A DNA stretch of 64,000 nt. Origin: Luteimonas wenzhouensis. Lineage in GTDB: Bacteria; Pseudomonadota; Gammaproteobacteria; Xanthomonadales; Xanthomonadaceae. Position numbers and translations under genes: made by a program. The stretch spans positions 186,001 through 250,000 of the forward strand of contig NZ_VOHE01000001.1 of NCBI RefSeq assembly GCF_007859305.1, read 5' to 3'. This document shows, piece by piece, positions 1 through 8,959 of this stretch. Position 1 is the first letter of the stretch. The number at the start of each line of letters is the position of its first letter. The notes under the pieces were generated by a model. That model saw nothing but the letters and a program-made list of their open reading frames with translations. It was not told where the DNA came from and searched no databases.

Positions 1-432
<432 letters not shown>

Positions 433-450
433 CCGCGGACGCATCGCGCA

Positions 451-480
451 GGGCGGCGCGGGCCCCGCACCGCGCCGCCC
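451..480. terminator. GC-rich hairpin between convergent genes
   Basis: An 11-bp perfect inverted repeat (GGGCGGCGCGG at 451-461 and its complement at 470-480) with an 8-nt loop sits 18 bp after the metH stop and 12 bp from the stop of the opposing gene. There is no T-tract on either side, so a bidirectional terminator role is inferred from position and stem strength only. Confidence 0.5.
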
Positions 481-492
481 GCCGCCGGCGGG

Positions 493-1086
493 CTACCAGA
501 CCAGGTCGTCGGGCACCTGGTATTTCGGGTCGGCGTAGGCGTCGTCTTCCGCCGGCGCATCGGGGTCGACCTTGAGCGCGATCGCTTCGGGGAAGATCTC
601 CTCCGCCCCCGCCAGGTCGGCCGCGGTCACCAGGCAGTAGCGGCCATTGATCTGGACCACGCCCAGCTCGCCGGCATTGAGCGCGCGCAGCTGTTCCTGG
701 TTGACGTAGATGCGCTTGATCTTGCCGCCGTACTGGAAATGGCGGGCGATCTCGGCCTGCGGGTCGTTGAGCACCTTGCCCTGCAGGAACGCCTCCAGCT
801 TCGCCCGCGCCTCGCGCCGCCTGCGCACCTGCTCCTGGCGTTCCCGCTCGGCGCGCAGGCGTTCCTCCTTCTCGCGCTGGGCACGGATGGCATAGGCCTT
901 GGCCAGGTCGATGTCCTCGCGCGCGCGGCCGCCCCCGGCGCCCTTGCGCCCACCCTTCGGCGACGCCGGCTGCTGGCCGGCGCCACGGGAAGACCCGGGA
1001 CGCTTTGGCCCCTTCGCCGGCCTGGCCGGCTTCGGCGCCGGCTTGAAGCCCAGGCCCAGCAACTGGTCGCGCAGGGAGTTGCCCAT
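493..1086 (-). CDS. DUF2058 family protein
   Basis: A 197-residue protein starting MGNSLRDQLLGLGFK. I chose ATG at 1086 because this N-terminus matches the family and the upstream in-frame residues overlap slyX. Residues about 15-55 are basic and Pro/Lys-rich; residues 65-110 are a highly charged helical segment with many RxE repeats; the C-terminal half (KVLNDPQAEIARHFQYGGKIKRIYVN) is the conserved DUF2058 core found in E. coli YaiL. The molecular role is not established, though charge suggests nucleic-acid association. It lies just downstream of ugd-slyX and may share their transcript. Confidence 0.85.
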   Translation of the reverse strand: MGNSLRDQLLGLGFKPAPKPARPAKGPKRPGSSRGAGQQPASPKGGRKGAGGGRAREDIDLAKAYAIRAQREKEERLRAERERQEQVRRRREARAKLEAFLQGKVLNDPQAEIARHFQYGGKIKRIYVNQEQLRALNAGELGVVQINGRYCLVTAADLAGAEEIFPEAIALKVDPDAPAEDDAYADPKYQVPDDLVW

Positions 1087-1096
1087 CGTCACTGCA

Positions 1097-1312
1097 TCAG
1101 TAATGCGGGGGTGGCGGCTCGAGCGCGGGGTCGCCCGGCCCGTCGCCACGCACCAGTTTCAGGTCCTGGAGCACGCGCTTCAACAGCTCGGCGTTGGCCG
1201 CCGCCTCCAGCCGCGTCGCGGTCAGGGCCTCGTTCAGCTCCGAAATCGCCTGCTCCTGGAACGCCAGCCGCGTCTCCAGCTCCACCAGGCGCTGCTCGAG
1301 CGGGTGGGTCAT
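1097..1312 (-). CDS. slyX: SlyX family protein
   Basis: A 71-residue protein, [20 protein letters not shown] onward, with continuous heptads through residue 55 and a PPPPHY C-terminus typical of SlyX. It is a small coiled-coil protein of unknown function. Its ATG overlaps the ugd stop codon by 4 bp (ATGA at 1309-1312), which points to translational coupling. The larger frame containing it is a shadow of ugd. Confidence 0.88.
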   Translation of the reverse strand: MTHPLEQRLVELETRLAFQEQAISELNEALTATRLEAAANAELLKRVLQDLKLVRGDGPGDPALEPPPPHY

Positions 1313-2667
1313 CGCGCCCCTCCCCGGTTCCGGATCGACCGCCCGCGTCCGATCGCCCAATAGGCGATCCCCGCGGCCTCGACGTCCTCGGGTTCGTACA
1401 GGTTGCGCCCGTCGAACAGCACGGCGTCGCCCAGCACCTGGCGCAGGCGGGCGAAGTCGGGGCTGCGGAACTGCTTCCACTCCGTCACCACGGCCAGAGC
1501 GTCGGCACCTTCCAGCGCCTGCTCCGCCGCGTCGCACAGCACCAGGTCCGGCCGCTGGCCGAAGATCCGCCGGGCCTCGTCGCAGGCCTCGGGATCGAAG
1601 GCGCGGACCTTCGCCCCCGCGTCCCACAGCTGTTGCAACAACCTACGGCTGGATGCCTCGCGCATGTCGTCGGTGTCGGGCTTGAACGCCAGCCCCCAGA
1701 TCGCGAACGTCTTGCCGCGCAGGACGGCGGCTCCGCCATAGTGGCGCAACACCAGTTCGAACAGGTGGCCCTTCTGCCGCTCGTTCACCGCCTCCACCGC
1801 CTTGAGCAGCAACGGATCGAGCCCGTTCTGGGCGGCGGTCCTCGCCAGCGCCTGCACGTCCTTGGGGAAGCACGAGCCCCCATAGCCCGCGCCCGGGTAG
1901 ATGAAATGCCAGCCGATGCGCGGATCCGATCCGATACCCCTGCGCACGTGCTCGACGTCCGCGCCCACCGCTTCGGCGATCCGGGCGATCTCGTTCATGA
2001 AGCTGATCTTGGTCGCCAGCATCGCGTTCGCCGCGTACTTGGTCAGCTCCGCCGAGCGCACGTCCATCACCACGATGCGGTCGTGGCTGCGGTTGAACGG
2101 CGCGTACAGCTTGCGCAGGCGCTCGATCGAGGCCGGATTGCTGCTGCCAAGCACGATCCGGTCCGGTCGCATGCAGTCCTCGACCGCCGCGCCCTCCTTC
2201 AGGAACTCCGGGTTGGACACCACGTCAAACACGACGTCCATCCCGCGCGCGGCCAGTTCGCCGGCGATCGTTTCGCGCACCTTGTCCGCGGTGCCCACCG
2301 GCACGGTGGACTTGTCGACCACGATCGCCGGCGCCTGCAGGTGGCGGCCGATGGTGCGTGCCACCGCCAGCACGTACTGCAGGTCGGCGCTGCCATCCTC
2401 GTCGGGCGGCGTGCCCACCGCGATGAAGATGATCTCTGCGCCCGCGATCGCCTCTCCGGCGTCGGTGGTGAACTTCAGTCGACCCTCGGCATGGTTGGCC
2501 TTGACCATGGGCTCCAGGCCCGGCTCGTAGATCGGGATGATCCCCTGCCGAAGCCCTTCGATCTTGCCCTGGTCGACATCCACGCAGGTGACCTCGTGGC
2601 CGACCTCGGCCAGGCAGGTGCCGCTGACCAGTCCGACGTATCCAGTTCCGAAGATGGCGACGTGCAT
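1309..2667 (-). CDS. ugd: UDP-glucose 6-dehydrogenase
   Basis: This enzyme oxidises UDP-glucose to UDP-glucuronate with two NAD+, supplying exopolysaccharide and lipid A modification precursors. The 452 residues hold an N-terminal Rossmann fold (GTGYVG at 7-12), the central dimerisation helices, and the active-site motif GGSCFPKD with catalytic Cys266. The C-terminal UDP-binding domain ends near residue 430, and the last 20 residues are basic. Length is normal for the family. It is the first gene of a ugd-slyX-DUF2058 run. Confidence 0.95.
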   Translation of the reverse strand: MHVAIFGTGYVGLVSGTCLAEVGHEVTCVDVDQGKIEGLRQGIIPIYEPGLEPMVKANHAEGRLKFTTDAGEAIAGAEIIFIAVGTPPDEDGSADLQYVLAVARTIGRHLQAPAIVVDKSTVPVGTADKVRETIAGELAARGMDVVFDVVSNPEFLKEGAAVEDCMRPDRIVLGSSNPASIERLRKLYAPFNRSHDRIVVMDVRSAELTKYAANAMLATKISFMNEIARIAEAVGADVEHVRRGIGSDPRIGWHFIYPGAGYGGSCFPKDVQALARTAAQNGLDPLLLKAVEAVNERQKGHLFELVLRHYGGAAVLRGKTFAIWGLAFKPDTDDMREASSRRLLQQLWDAGAKVRAFDPEACDEARRIFGQRPDLVLCDAAEQALEGADALAVVTEWKQFRSPDFARLRQVLGDAVLFDGRNLYEPEDVEAAGIAYWAIGRGRSIRNRGGAR

Positions 2668-2685
2668 TCTCTGCGGGCTCCTGGC

Positions 2686-3474
2686 TCAGCCGCCGGGGCG
2701 GACGATGTCGAGTAGTTCGACTTCGAACACCAGGGTGGCGTTGGGACCGATCGGGCCGCCCGGGGTGCCGCCCTCGCCGTAACCGAGTTGAGCCGGGATC
2801 CACAGCCGGTACTTGCTGCCCACCGGCATGAGCTGCAGGCCTTCCTGCCAGCCCGGCACCACCTGGTTGAGCGCGAACTCGACCGGCTCGCCGCGCGCGT
2901 AGGAGTCGTCGAACACCTCGCCGTCGAGCAGGGTGCCGCGGTAGTGCACGCGCACCGTGTCGGTGGCTGACGGCTTCGGCCCGTCGCCCGGTTCGAGCAC
3001 CAGGTACTGCAGGCCCGATGCGGTCGTCTGCACGCCTTCCTTGCCCGCGTTCTCGGCCAGGAAGCGCTCGCCGGCCTGCGCGTTCTCCTCGGCCATGCGC
3101 GCGAACTCCTCCATCTGCCTGGCCTGCATGCGCATGCCGAAGCCCTGCATCACTTCCATCACGTCCTGCTGGGACAGCAGCGGCTCCTTGCCGTCGACGG
3201 TGCTGCGCACGGCCTTGAACACGGTGGCCAGGTCGACTTCGTCCCTGACCCCCTTGAGGCTTTCGCCGATCTGCATGCCGATCGCGTAGCTGACCTGCTC
3301 GCGCTCGGTCCTCATGCCGCCGCGCTCGGGGACCTGGGCCGATTCCTCGGCCTCCGTCCCGTCCCTGGCGATCGGCTTGCCGGTCTCCTTGTCGAGCGGC
3401 TGGCAGGCCGCCAGGGTCCCCGCGACGGCGAACGCGAGCACGGCCAGGGGGATGGAACGCTTGGAAACTGTCAT
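2686..3474 (-). CDS. FKBP-type peptidyl-prolyl isomerase, lipoprotein
   Basis: A 262-residue periplasmic FkpA/Mip-type prolyl cis-trans isomerase. The N-terminus has a signal peptide with a lipobox (LAAC, lipidated Cys24). Residues about 55-150 form the helical dimerisation domain (SYAIGMQIGESLK...), and residues about 165-255 the FKBP domain ([41 protein letters not shown]). ATG at 3474 is preferred over 3495 because GGAG lies 8 bp upstream. It follows a paralogue with the same order of domains, so the pair looks like a tandem duplication. Confidence 0.92.
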   Translation of the reverse strand: MTVSKRSIPLAVLAFAVAGTLAACQPLDKETGKPIARDGTEAEESAQVPERGGMRTEREQVSYAIGMQIGESLKGVRDEVDLATVFKAVRSTVDGKEPLLSQQDVMEVMQGFGMRMQARQMEEFARMAEENAQAGERFLAENAGKEGVQTTASGLQYLVLEPGDGPKPSATDTVRVHYRGTLLDGEVFDDSYARGEPVEFALNQVVPGWQEGLQLMPVGSKYRLWIPAQLGYGEGGTPGGPIGPNATLVFEVELLDIVRPGG

Positions 3475-3533
3475 GGGGAAACTCCAGTGCGACATACGGC
3501 GGGGGCGGCGGCGCCGACGCGCCGCGGGGGACA

Positions 3534-4463
3534 TCAGGGAATGGCGAGCAGTTCGACCTCGAACACCAGGGTGGCGTTGGGGCCGATCAGGGGCGGGCTC
3601 CCGTTCCTGCCGTAGGCCAGCTCGCCCGGGATCCAGAAACGGTAGTGGGACCCCACCGGCATCAGGGTCAGGCCCTCCGTCCAGCCCGCGATCACCTCGT
3701 TGAGACCGAACTCGGCCGGCTGGCCGCGGGCGTAGGAACTGTCGAATTCGGTGCCATCGAGCAGGGTACCGCGGTAATGCACCTGGACCCGATCGCCCGG
3801 GCGCGGACGCGGGCCGGAACCGGCGCGCAACACGCTGTACTGCAGCCCGGAGGCGGTGGCGAATACGCCCCTTTCGGCGCGGTTGCGGGCCAGGAACTCC
3901 TGGCCCTCGATGCGGTTGGCCTCGGCCATGCGCTCGGCCTGGCGGCGCGTATGGCGCTCCAGGGCCTCGCGCGCCTCGGACGCCTGGTCGGTGGACAGCA
4001 GCGGCGTGCCGCCCTCGATCACCGTGCGCACCGCCTGCACCAGCACCGGAACGTCCAGGGTGTCGGCCAGCGGACGCAGCGAGCGCCCCATCTGGTGTCC
4101 GGTCAGCAGGCCGACCTTCACCGGGTCGACCGGCGGCGGCACCGAACCCGGCGCCATCCCGGGCACCCGGCGCCCGCCGCGCGCGGCCATCCGCTGCGCC
4201 AGCGCCTGACCCAGCTGCAGCGCCTCTTCCTGGTCCACCAGGGCCTCGCCACCGCCGATCGCGTGGGCGATGGCGCGCTCGAAGCTCGCATAGTCCAGGT
4301 CCGGCCCCACCTCGGCCAGCGACCGGCCGATGTCCATGCCCACGACGTAGCTGATCTGCTGGCGTTCTCCCGCAAGGCCGGCCACGGCCTGGGCCAGCGC
4401 GGCCCCGGCTCCCGCCAGGGCGATCAGGCACAGCGCGGCGGCGCCACGCGCAAAACGGTTCAT
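3534..4463 (-). CDS. FKBP-type peptidyl-prolyl isomerase, periplasmic
   Basis: A 309-residue paralogue of the next gene. A signal peptide ([20 protein letters not shown]..., cut near AQA) is followed by a helical N-domain holding two imperfect blocks ([17 protein letters not shown] and [16 protein letters not shown]), then the FKBP domain with [17 protein letters not shown] and [17 protein letters not shown]. The doubled N-domain accounts for the greater length. It lacks a lipobox, so it is probably soluble in the periplasm. ATG 4463 is chosen because the signal peptide begins there; an in-frame upstream start at 4562 would add a non-signal leader. Confidence 0.9.
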   Translation of the reverse strand: MNRFARGAAALCLIALAGAGAALAQAVAGLAGERQQISYVVGMDIGRSLAEVGPDLDYASFERAIAHAIGGGEALVDQEEALQLGQALAQRMAARGGRRVPGMAPGSVPPPVDPVKVGLLTGHQMGRSLRPLADTLDVPVLVQAVRTVIEGGTPLLSTDQASEAREALERHTRRQAERMAEANRIEGQEFLARNRAERGVFATASGLQYSVLRAGSGPRPRPGDRVQVHYRGTLLDGTEFDSSYARGQPAEFGLNEVIAGWTEGLTLMPVGSHYRFWIPGELAYGRNGSPPLIGPNATLVFEVELLAIP

Positions 4464-4577
4464 TCGACTGGACACTCCGGCACGCGCCGCAGGCGCGGCG
4501 CAAGGGGCGCTATTGTCGCGGCCGGCGCCCGCCTCGGCAATCGCGGACCCGGGCCGCGACAAACGCGGTTCAGCACG

Positions 4578-5135
4578 TCAATCCGCGGGGACCGGCGCCC
4601 GGAGTGCGCGCTCGATCGCCTCGACGATGCGTGGATCCTCCGGCGATGTGCGGCTTTCCCACGAGCCGATGACCTTGCCGTCGCGCCCGACCAGGTACTT
4701 GTGGAAGTTCCACCGCGGCCAGTGGCCGGTGGCGTCGGCCAAGTCGCGGAACAGCGGCGTGGCCTGGTCGCCGACCACGTGCACGCGCTCGAACATGGGG
4801 AACTTCACCCCGTAGGTCAGGGTGCAGAACTCCATGATCTTCTCCTCGTCCTCGTATTCCTGGCCGCGGAAATCCGCCGACGGGAAGCCAAGCACCGAGA
4901 AGCCGCGCTCGCGGTAGCGCGCGTGCAGGGCCTCCAACCCCTCGAACTGCGGGGCCAGCCCGCACTTGCTGGCGGTGTTGACGATCAGCAGTACCTGCCC
5001 GCCGTAGGTGGCCGCCAGATCGACCGGGGTCTTGCCCGTCAGCGGCCGGTAGCTGCGCTCGAGCAAGCCGGATGCCGCAGCCGGCGCGGCCAACGCCAGC
5101 AGCAACGGCAACAGGATGTATCTCATTGTTTTCAT
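4578..5135 (-). CDS. Glutathione peroxidase-like protein, exported
   Basis: A 185-residue thiol-peroxidase-fold protein starting MKTMRYILLPLLLALAAPA, a clear signal peptide, so it should act outside the cytoplasm. The peroxidatic motif NTASKCG is present (Cys58), as is the WNFHKYLV block. The canonical FPCNQF motif is replaced by FPSADF (84-89), so the usual second Cys and the tetrad Gln are missing. It may therefore use another reductant or have altered activity. The start is taken as ATG 5135 because GGCGG lies 8 bp upstream; ATG 5141 is also possible. Confidence 0.87.
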   Translation of the reverse strand: MKTMRYILLPLLLALAAPAAASGLLERSYRPLTGKTPVDLAATYGGQVLLIVNTASKCGLAPQFEGLEALHARYRERGFSVLGFPSADFRGQEYEDEEKIMEFCTLTYGVKFPMFERVHVVGDQATPLFRDLADATGHWPRWNFHKYLVGRDGKVIGSWESRTSPEDPRIVEAIERALRAPVPAD

Positions 5136-5211
5136 GGGCATTTCCGCCAATGATCAGGGGGAATGGCGCGAGACCATGACTTCGGTTGGGGCAATCGGGA
5201 GCCCCGGGGGC

Positions 5212-5239
5212 TTGCAATGGCCTGTCTTGGTGTTATAGT
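5212..5239 (+). promoter_or_regulatory. Sigma-70-type promoter of the YtrA operon
   Basis: A -35 box TTGCAA (5212-5217) and a -10 box TATAGT (5234-5239) are separated by 16 bp. The start codon of the first operon gene is 36 bp beyond the -10. The -10 lies inside the operator palindrome. Confidence 0.7.
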
Positions 5240-5252
5240 TGAATACAACACC
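5229..5252. promoter_or_regulatory. Probable operator for the YtrA-type GntR regulator
   Basis: A 24-bp imperfect palindrome with perfect 6-bp arms GGTGTT and AACACC, and further symmetric TA steps inside. It covers the -10 box of the promoter for the operon that encodes the GntR regulator itself, the arrangement expected for autorepression. Assignment to that regulator is inference from position and from the dyad form of GntR sites. Confidence 0.6.
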
Positions 5253-5274
5253 TATCCACCAAGGCAGACACGCC

Positions 5275-5736
5275 ATGAACCGCAAGCTGCGCAACACGAT
5301 ACTGGCTTTCTCGGTCACCGGCATGGTGCTGGCGGTTGGCCTGATGGCCGCGCACCCGGTCGTGCCGGGGCAGTCCCCCCACGCCGCGGGTGTCGCCGCC
5401 GGGGCCGCGTCGGCGCCGACAGCGAAGGCGCGGACTGCCGCGGCCACGCCGGCCGGCAAGATCGAGACCCGGGTGCGTGTCGCGGACCAGGCCGCCCTGG
5501 TCGATGCGGAGGCGGTCAGGGAGGTGGTGGCGCTCACCGTGGACCTGGTGGCCATCGCCCTCGCCGACAGCCTCGAGGCCGCCCGCGCACTTTCCACCGG
5601 ATCCGAGGCGGCAGGCACGGACGTCCGCCAGGACGAGCCGCCCGTCCGCCAGCCGCGCAGCCGCGGCCACACGGTGCGCAACGCCATTGCCGTGCCCTAT
5701 TTCTCGTTCGCCCGCGGCGCCGGCGGCCGGAGCTGA
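5275..5736 (+). CDS. Small exported protein of unknown function, first gene of YtrA operon
   Basis: I do not recognise this 153-residue protein. It starts with a typical signal/anchor sequence (MNRKLRNTILAFSVTGMVLAVGLMA), followed by an Ala-rich, low-complexity stretch and a helical region (VADQAALVDAEAVREVVALTVDLVAI). The C-terminal 40 residues are charged. It stops 4 bp before the GntR gene and lies directly after the promoter/operator, so it is co-regulated with the ABC transporter. It could be an accessory of that transporter or an envelope protein. The start at 5275 is chosen because an in-frame TTG at 5239 would overlap the promoter. Confidence 0.7.
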   Translation: MNRKLRNTILAFSVTGMVLAVGLMAAHPVVPGQSPHAAGVAAGAASAPTAKARTAAATPAGKIETRVRVADQAALVDAEAVREVVALTVDLVAIALADSLEAARALSTGSEAAGTDVRQDEPPVRQPRSRGHTVRNAIAVPYFSFARGAGGRS

Positions 5737-5740
5737 AGCC

Positions 5741-6112
5741 ATGACCAATATCCAATGGAGCGACGGCGCTCCGATCTACCGCCAGCTGAAGGAACGCGTG
5801 ATCGCGATGATGCTCGACGGGGTCCTCAAGCCGGGCGACGCCCTGCCCTCGGTGCGGCAGGTCGCGGCCGAGTACCAACTCAATCCGATCACCGTCTCGC
5901 GCGCCTACCAGGAGCTGGCAGACGAGGCGCTGGTCGAAAAACGAAGGGGACTGGGCATGTACGTCACTGAAGAGGCAGCCAGGAAACTGTTGATCAACGA
6001 ACGCGAGCGATTCCTGCGCGAGGAGTGGCCGCTGGTGCTCGAGCGCATCCAGCGGCTGGGCCTGGCGCTGGAGGACCTGATGCAGGCTTCGGGCCAGGGA
6101 GGCAAGCGATGA
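5741..6112 (+). CDS. GntR-family transcriptional regulator, YtrA subfamily
   Basis: A 123-residue repressor. Residues 10-75 are the GntR winged helix (PIYRQLKERVIAMMLDGVLKP, PSVRQVAAEYQLNPITVSRAY). Only a short helical tail of about 45 residues follows, the mark of the YtrA subfamily, which lacks the large ligand domain of FadR or HutC types. Such regulators usually sit in front of the ABC transporter they control and sense cell-envelope stress. Its TGA overlaps the start of the ATPase gene by 4 bp. Confidence 0.9.
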   Translation: MTNIQWSDGAPIYRQLKERVIAMMLDGVLKPGDALPSVRQVAAEYQLNPITVSRAYQELADEALVEKRRGLGMYVTEEAARKLLINERERFLREEWPLVLERIQRLGLALEDLMQASGQGGKR

Positions 6113-6987
6113 ACGCCGCTGCTGAATCGATGGCGGTGGTCGAGGCGCGCGGGCTGCGCAAGGCCTACCGGGCCAAGGTCGCGCTCGACGGGGTCGGCTT
6201 CCGGATCGAGTCCGGACGCATCGTGGGCCTGATCGGCCCCAACGGCGCCGGCAAGACCACCGCGCTCAAGGCGATGCTGGGGCTGATCCCGTTCGACGGC
6301 GCGCTCCAGGTGCTCGGGCGCGATCCGCGCACCGAGCGCGACGACCTGATGCGCGACGTGTGCTTCATCGCCGACGTGGCGGTGCTGCCGCGCTGGATGC
6401 GGGTGCGCGAAGCGATCGACTTCGTCGCCGGCGTCCACCCGCGCTTCGACCGCGCCCGCTGCGAGCGCTTCCTCGCCAACACCCAGCTCAACCCCAGGCA
6501 GCGGGTGCGCGAACTGTCCAAGGGCATGATCGTGCAGCTGCACCTGGCGCTGGTGATGGCGATCGACGCCCGCCTGCTGGTGCTCGACGAGCCCACCCTC
6601 GGCCTGGACATCCTCTACCGCAAGCAGTTCTACCAGCGCCTGCTGGAGGACTACTTCGACGAACGCAAGACGATCATCGTCACCACCCACCAGGTCGAGG
6701 AGATCGAGCACATCCTCACCGACGTGATGTTCATCCGCGACGGCAAGGTGGTGCTCGACGCGCCGATGGAGGACCTTGGCGAGCGGTTCGTCGAGGTGCT
6801 GGTCGACGCCAACCAGGCCGAGGCCGCGCGCCAGCTCGGGCCGCTGGACGAGCGCTCGCTGCCGTTCGGCAAGACCGTGATGCTGTTCGACGGCGTGTCC
6901 CAGGCCGCGCTGTCGCCCTACGGCGAAACCCGCACCCCGGGCCTGGCCGATCTGTTCGTCGCCACGATGAAGGGAACCTACGCATGA
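6109..6987 (+). CDS. ABC transporter ATP-binding protein
   Basis: A 292-residue ATPase with Walker A GPNGAGKTT (43-51), Walker B LLVLDEPTLGLD and the H-loop VTTHQ. The signature motif is the divergent ELSKGM in place of LSGGQ, common in the YtrB/CcmA-like export subfamily. Residues after about 225 form a small C-terminal extension. It overlaps both neighbours by 4 bp (ATGA), so the regulator, ATPase and permease are translated together. The exported substrate is unknown; related systems handle lipids or antimicrobial peptides. Confidence 0.92.
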   Translation: MNAAAESMAVVEARGLRKAYRAKVALDGVGFRIESGRIVGLIGPNGAGKTTALKAMLGLIPFDGALQVLGRDPRTERDDLMRDVCFIADVAVLPRWMRVREAIDFVAGVHPRFDRARCERFLANTQLNPRQRVRELSKGMIVQLHLALVMAIDARLLVLDEPTLGLDILYRKQFYQRLLEDYFDERKTIIVTTHQVEEIEHILTDVMFIRDGKVVLDAPMEDLGERFVEVLVDANQAEAARQLGPLDERSLPFGKTVMLFDGVSQAALSPYGETRTPGLADLFVATMKGTYA

Positions 6988-8045
6988 ACGTCATCGTCGA
7001 TACCCTGCCCGAGACCCCGCGCCCGACCGCGCGGATCACGGCGGCACGCCGCTTCGGCTGGCTGCTGCGCCGCGAGTTCTGGGAACACCGCGGCGGCTTC
7101 CTCTGGGCGCCGCTGGTCGCCGGGGCGGCCTCCCTGGTGCTGTCGGCGATGGGCATCGTGCTGGCGATGGTGGCCGCGCGCGGCAAGTTCCGCGGCGACA
7201 CCGAGATCACCCTGCACGATGGCACCTCCGTCAGCATCAACGGCCTGGACCTGAACATGCTGACCTCGCGCATGGGCCACGAGGAGCTGGCGCGGCTGGG
7301 CGACGGCATCGACCTGACCCTGATCATGGCGTCGGGCTGGCCGTTCCTGGTGCTCGCGTTCGTGGTGTTCTTCTACTGCCTGGGCGCGCTGTACGACGAG
7401 CGCAGGGACCGCAGCGTCCTGTTCTGGAAATCGTTGCCACTCTCCGACGGCGAGACCGTGCTGTCCAAGGTCGCCAGCGCCGTCCTGGTCGCGCCCCTGC
7501 TCGCCACGATCGCCTCGATCCTGACCATGTTCGGCTTCCTGGTGCTGGTCAGCCTGGTGGTGCTGTTCTACGGCGGCAACCCGGTGACCCTGCTCTGGGG
7601 ACCGGCCAGCCCGCTGCTGCTGTCGCTGCAGTACCTGGCCGCGATCCCAGTGTACGCGCTGTGGGCGCTGCCGACCGTCGGCTGGCTGCTGCTGTGCTCG
7701 TCCTGGGCGCGCAGCAAGCCGTTCCTGTGGGCGGTGGTGCTGCCGCTGCTGGCCGGGATCCTGGTGGCGTGGCTGGAGTTCCTGGGGGTGCTGGGCGATG
7801 TCACATGGCCGTTCTTCCGCAACGTGGTGCTGCGCGCGCTGACCAGCATCTTCCCGATGACCTTCATGGACTTCGAATACCTGCGGGACGTGGACTTCAG
7901 CCTGCCCGGCGCGGCCCGGCAGCTGATGAGCCCGGCCGGCGTGTACCGCAACCTGGCCAGCGTGGACCTGTGGGGCGGGGTGTTGGCGGGCGCGGCCATG
8001 ATCTTCGCCGCCGTGCGCCTGCGCCGCTGGCGCGACGAGGGCTGA
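6984..8045 (+). CDS. ABC transporter permease
   Basis: A 353-residue integral membrane protein with about seven hydrophobic segments (for example LWAPLVAGAASLVLSAMGIV, PFLVLAFVVFFYCLGAL and a cluster between residues 155 and 270). A large extracytoplasmic loop separates the first two segments, as in ABC-2 permeases. The N-terminus contains FGWLLRREFWEHRGG, an amphipathic coupling segment. It is translationally coupled to the ATPase gene (ATGA overlap). The transported substrate cannot be told from the sequence. Confidence 0.88.
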   Translation: MNVIVDTLPETPRPTARITAARRFGWLLRREFWEHRGGFLWAPLVAGAASLVLSAMGIVLAMVAARGKFRGDTEITLHDGTSVSINGLDLNMLTSRMGHEELARLGDGIDLTLIMASGWPFLVLAFVVFFYCLGALYDERRDRSVLFWKSLPLSDGETVLSKVASAVLVAPLLATIASILTMFGFLVLVSLVVLFYGGNPVTLLWGPASPLLLSLQYLAAIPVYALWALPTVGWLLLCSSWARSKPFLWAVVLPLLAGILVAWLEFLGVLGDVTWPFFRNVVLRALTSIFPMTFMDFEYLRDVDFSLPGAARQLMSPAGVYRNLASVDLWGGVLAGAAMIFAAVRLRRWRDEG

Positions 8046-8053
8046 CCGGGGCG

Positions 8054-8081
8054 GACGGCCGGGCCCGGCGGCCCGGCCGTC
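8054..8081 (+). terminator. GC hairpin after permease gene
   Basis: A 10-bp perfect stem (GACGGCCGGG and complement) with an 8-nt loop begins 8 bp after the permease stop. There is no T-tract. It could reduce transcription into the two downstream genes rather than end it. Confidence 0.4.
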
Positions 8082-8137
8082 ACACCGGCGCCATCGCCAC
8101 CGTCACCGCGAGACCATCCATCCATCGGGATACCGCC

Positions 8138-8923
8138 ATGAAGACCATCGCCACCCTCGTCCTGGCCGCCTCCCTGCCGCTGCTGGCCGGCTGCGGGCGC
8201 GACGACCCTGCCCCCGGTTCCGCGGACGCGGTCCGGCCCACCACCGCGCTGGGCCGGACCGTGGCCAGGGCCATGGAGGACGCGCGGCGCGAGCTGCGCG
8301 AGGGCGACCTGAGCCTCAACCACCACTACGACGTCCGCATCGGCGGCGCACGCGTGCGCCAGCGCGGTGACGACTCGCTACCGCCCGCCAGCATCACCCC
8401 GCAGGGCGACCTGGTGGTCGCCGGGGAGACGGTGACCCGGACCGAACACGAGCGCGCCCTGGCCCGCGCGTACCGCGAAGCGCTCATCGACGTCGCCGAG
8501 CGTGGCATGGACCTGGGGGTGCGGGGCGTGGACATGGGCATGCGCGCCGCGAGCGAGGCGATCGCCGGCCTGTTCCGCGGCGACCACGAGGAGATCGAGG
8601 CGCGGGTCGAGGCCGAGGCGCGCAAGATGGAGGCCGAGGCGATGAAGCTGTGCGACCGCCTGCCCCGCCTGCTCGAGGCGCAGCAGGCACTCGCCGCCGC
8701 GCGCCCGGAGTTCGCGCCCTACGCGCGCATGACCGTCAACGACATCGAGGACTGCCGCAAGGACATCGCGCAGGACATGGCCGAGCAGGCAGCGTCGGCG
8801 GAGCACACCGAAACGCGCAGCGGCCGCCGCCTTGATCCCGCGGCCGAAGCCGACGCCGCGGCCGCGACCGGGGCGTCCGCCGACCGCCCCGGCGCCGCCG
8901 CGGACCGCGACCCCACACGCTGA
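8138..8923 (+). CDS. DUF2884-like lipoprotein
   Basis: A 261-residue protein with a lipoprotein signal (LAGC, Cys19). The centre has the DUF2884/YggN-like pattern: ITPQGDLVVAGETVTRT, AYREALIDVAERGMDLG, then an acidic helical stretch and LCDRLPRLLEAQQALAAARPEFAPYARM with a final DIEDC. The two Cys residues of this C-terminal half recur in the next gene and may form a disulfide. The last 45 residues are Ala/Asp-rich and probably disordered. Function unknown; location in the YtrA operon suggests an envelope role tied to the transporter. Confidence 0.75.
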   Translation: MKTIATLVLAASLPLLAGCGRDDPAPGSADAVRPTTALGRTVARAMEDARRELREGDLSLNHHYDVRIGGARVRQRGDDSLPPASITPQGDLVVAGETVTRTEHERALARAYREALIDVAERGMDLGVRGVDMGMRAASEAIAGLFRGDHEEIEARVEAEARKMEAEAMKLCDRLPRLLEAQQALAAARPEFAPYARMTVNDIEDCRKDIAQDMAEQAASAEHTETRSGRRLDPAAEADAAAATGASADRPGAAADRDPTR

Positions 8924-8959
8924 CCCGCCGCCACGCATCCGGACCAACGGAGCACGCCC

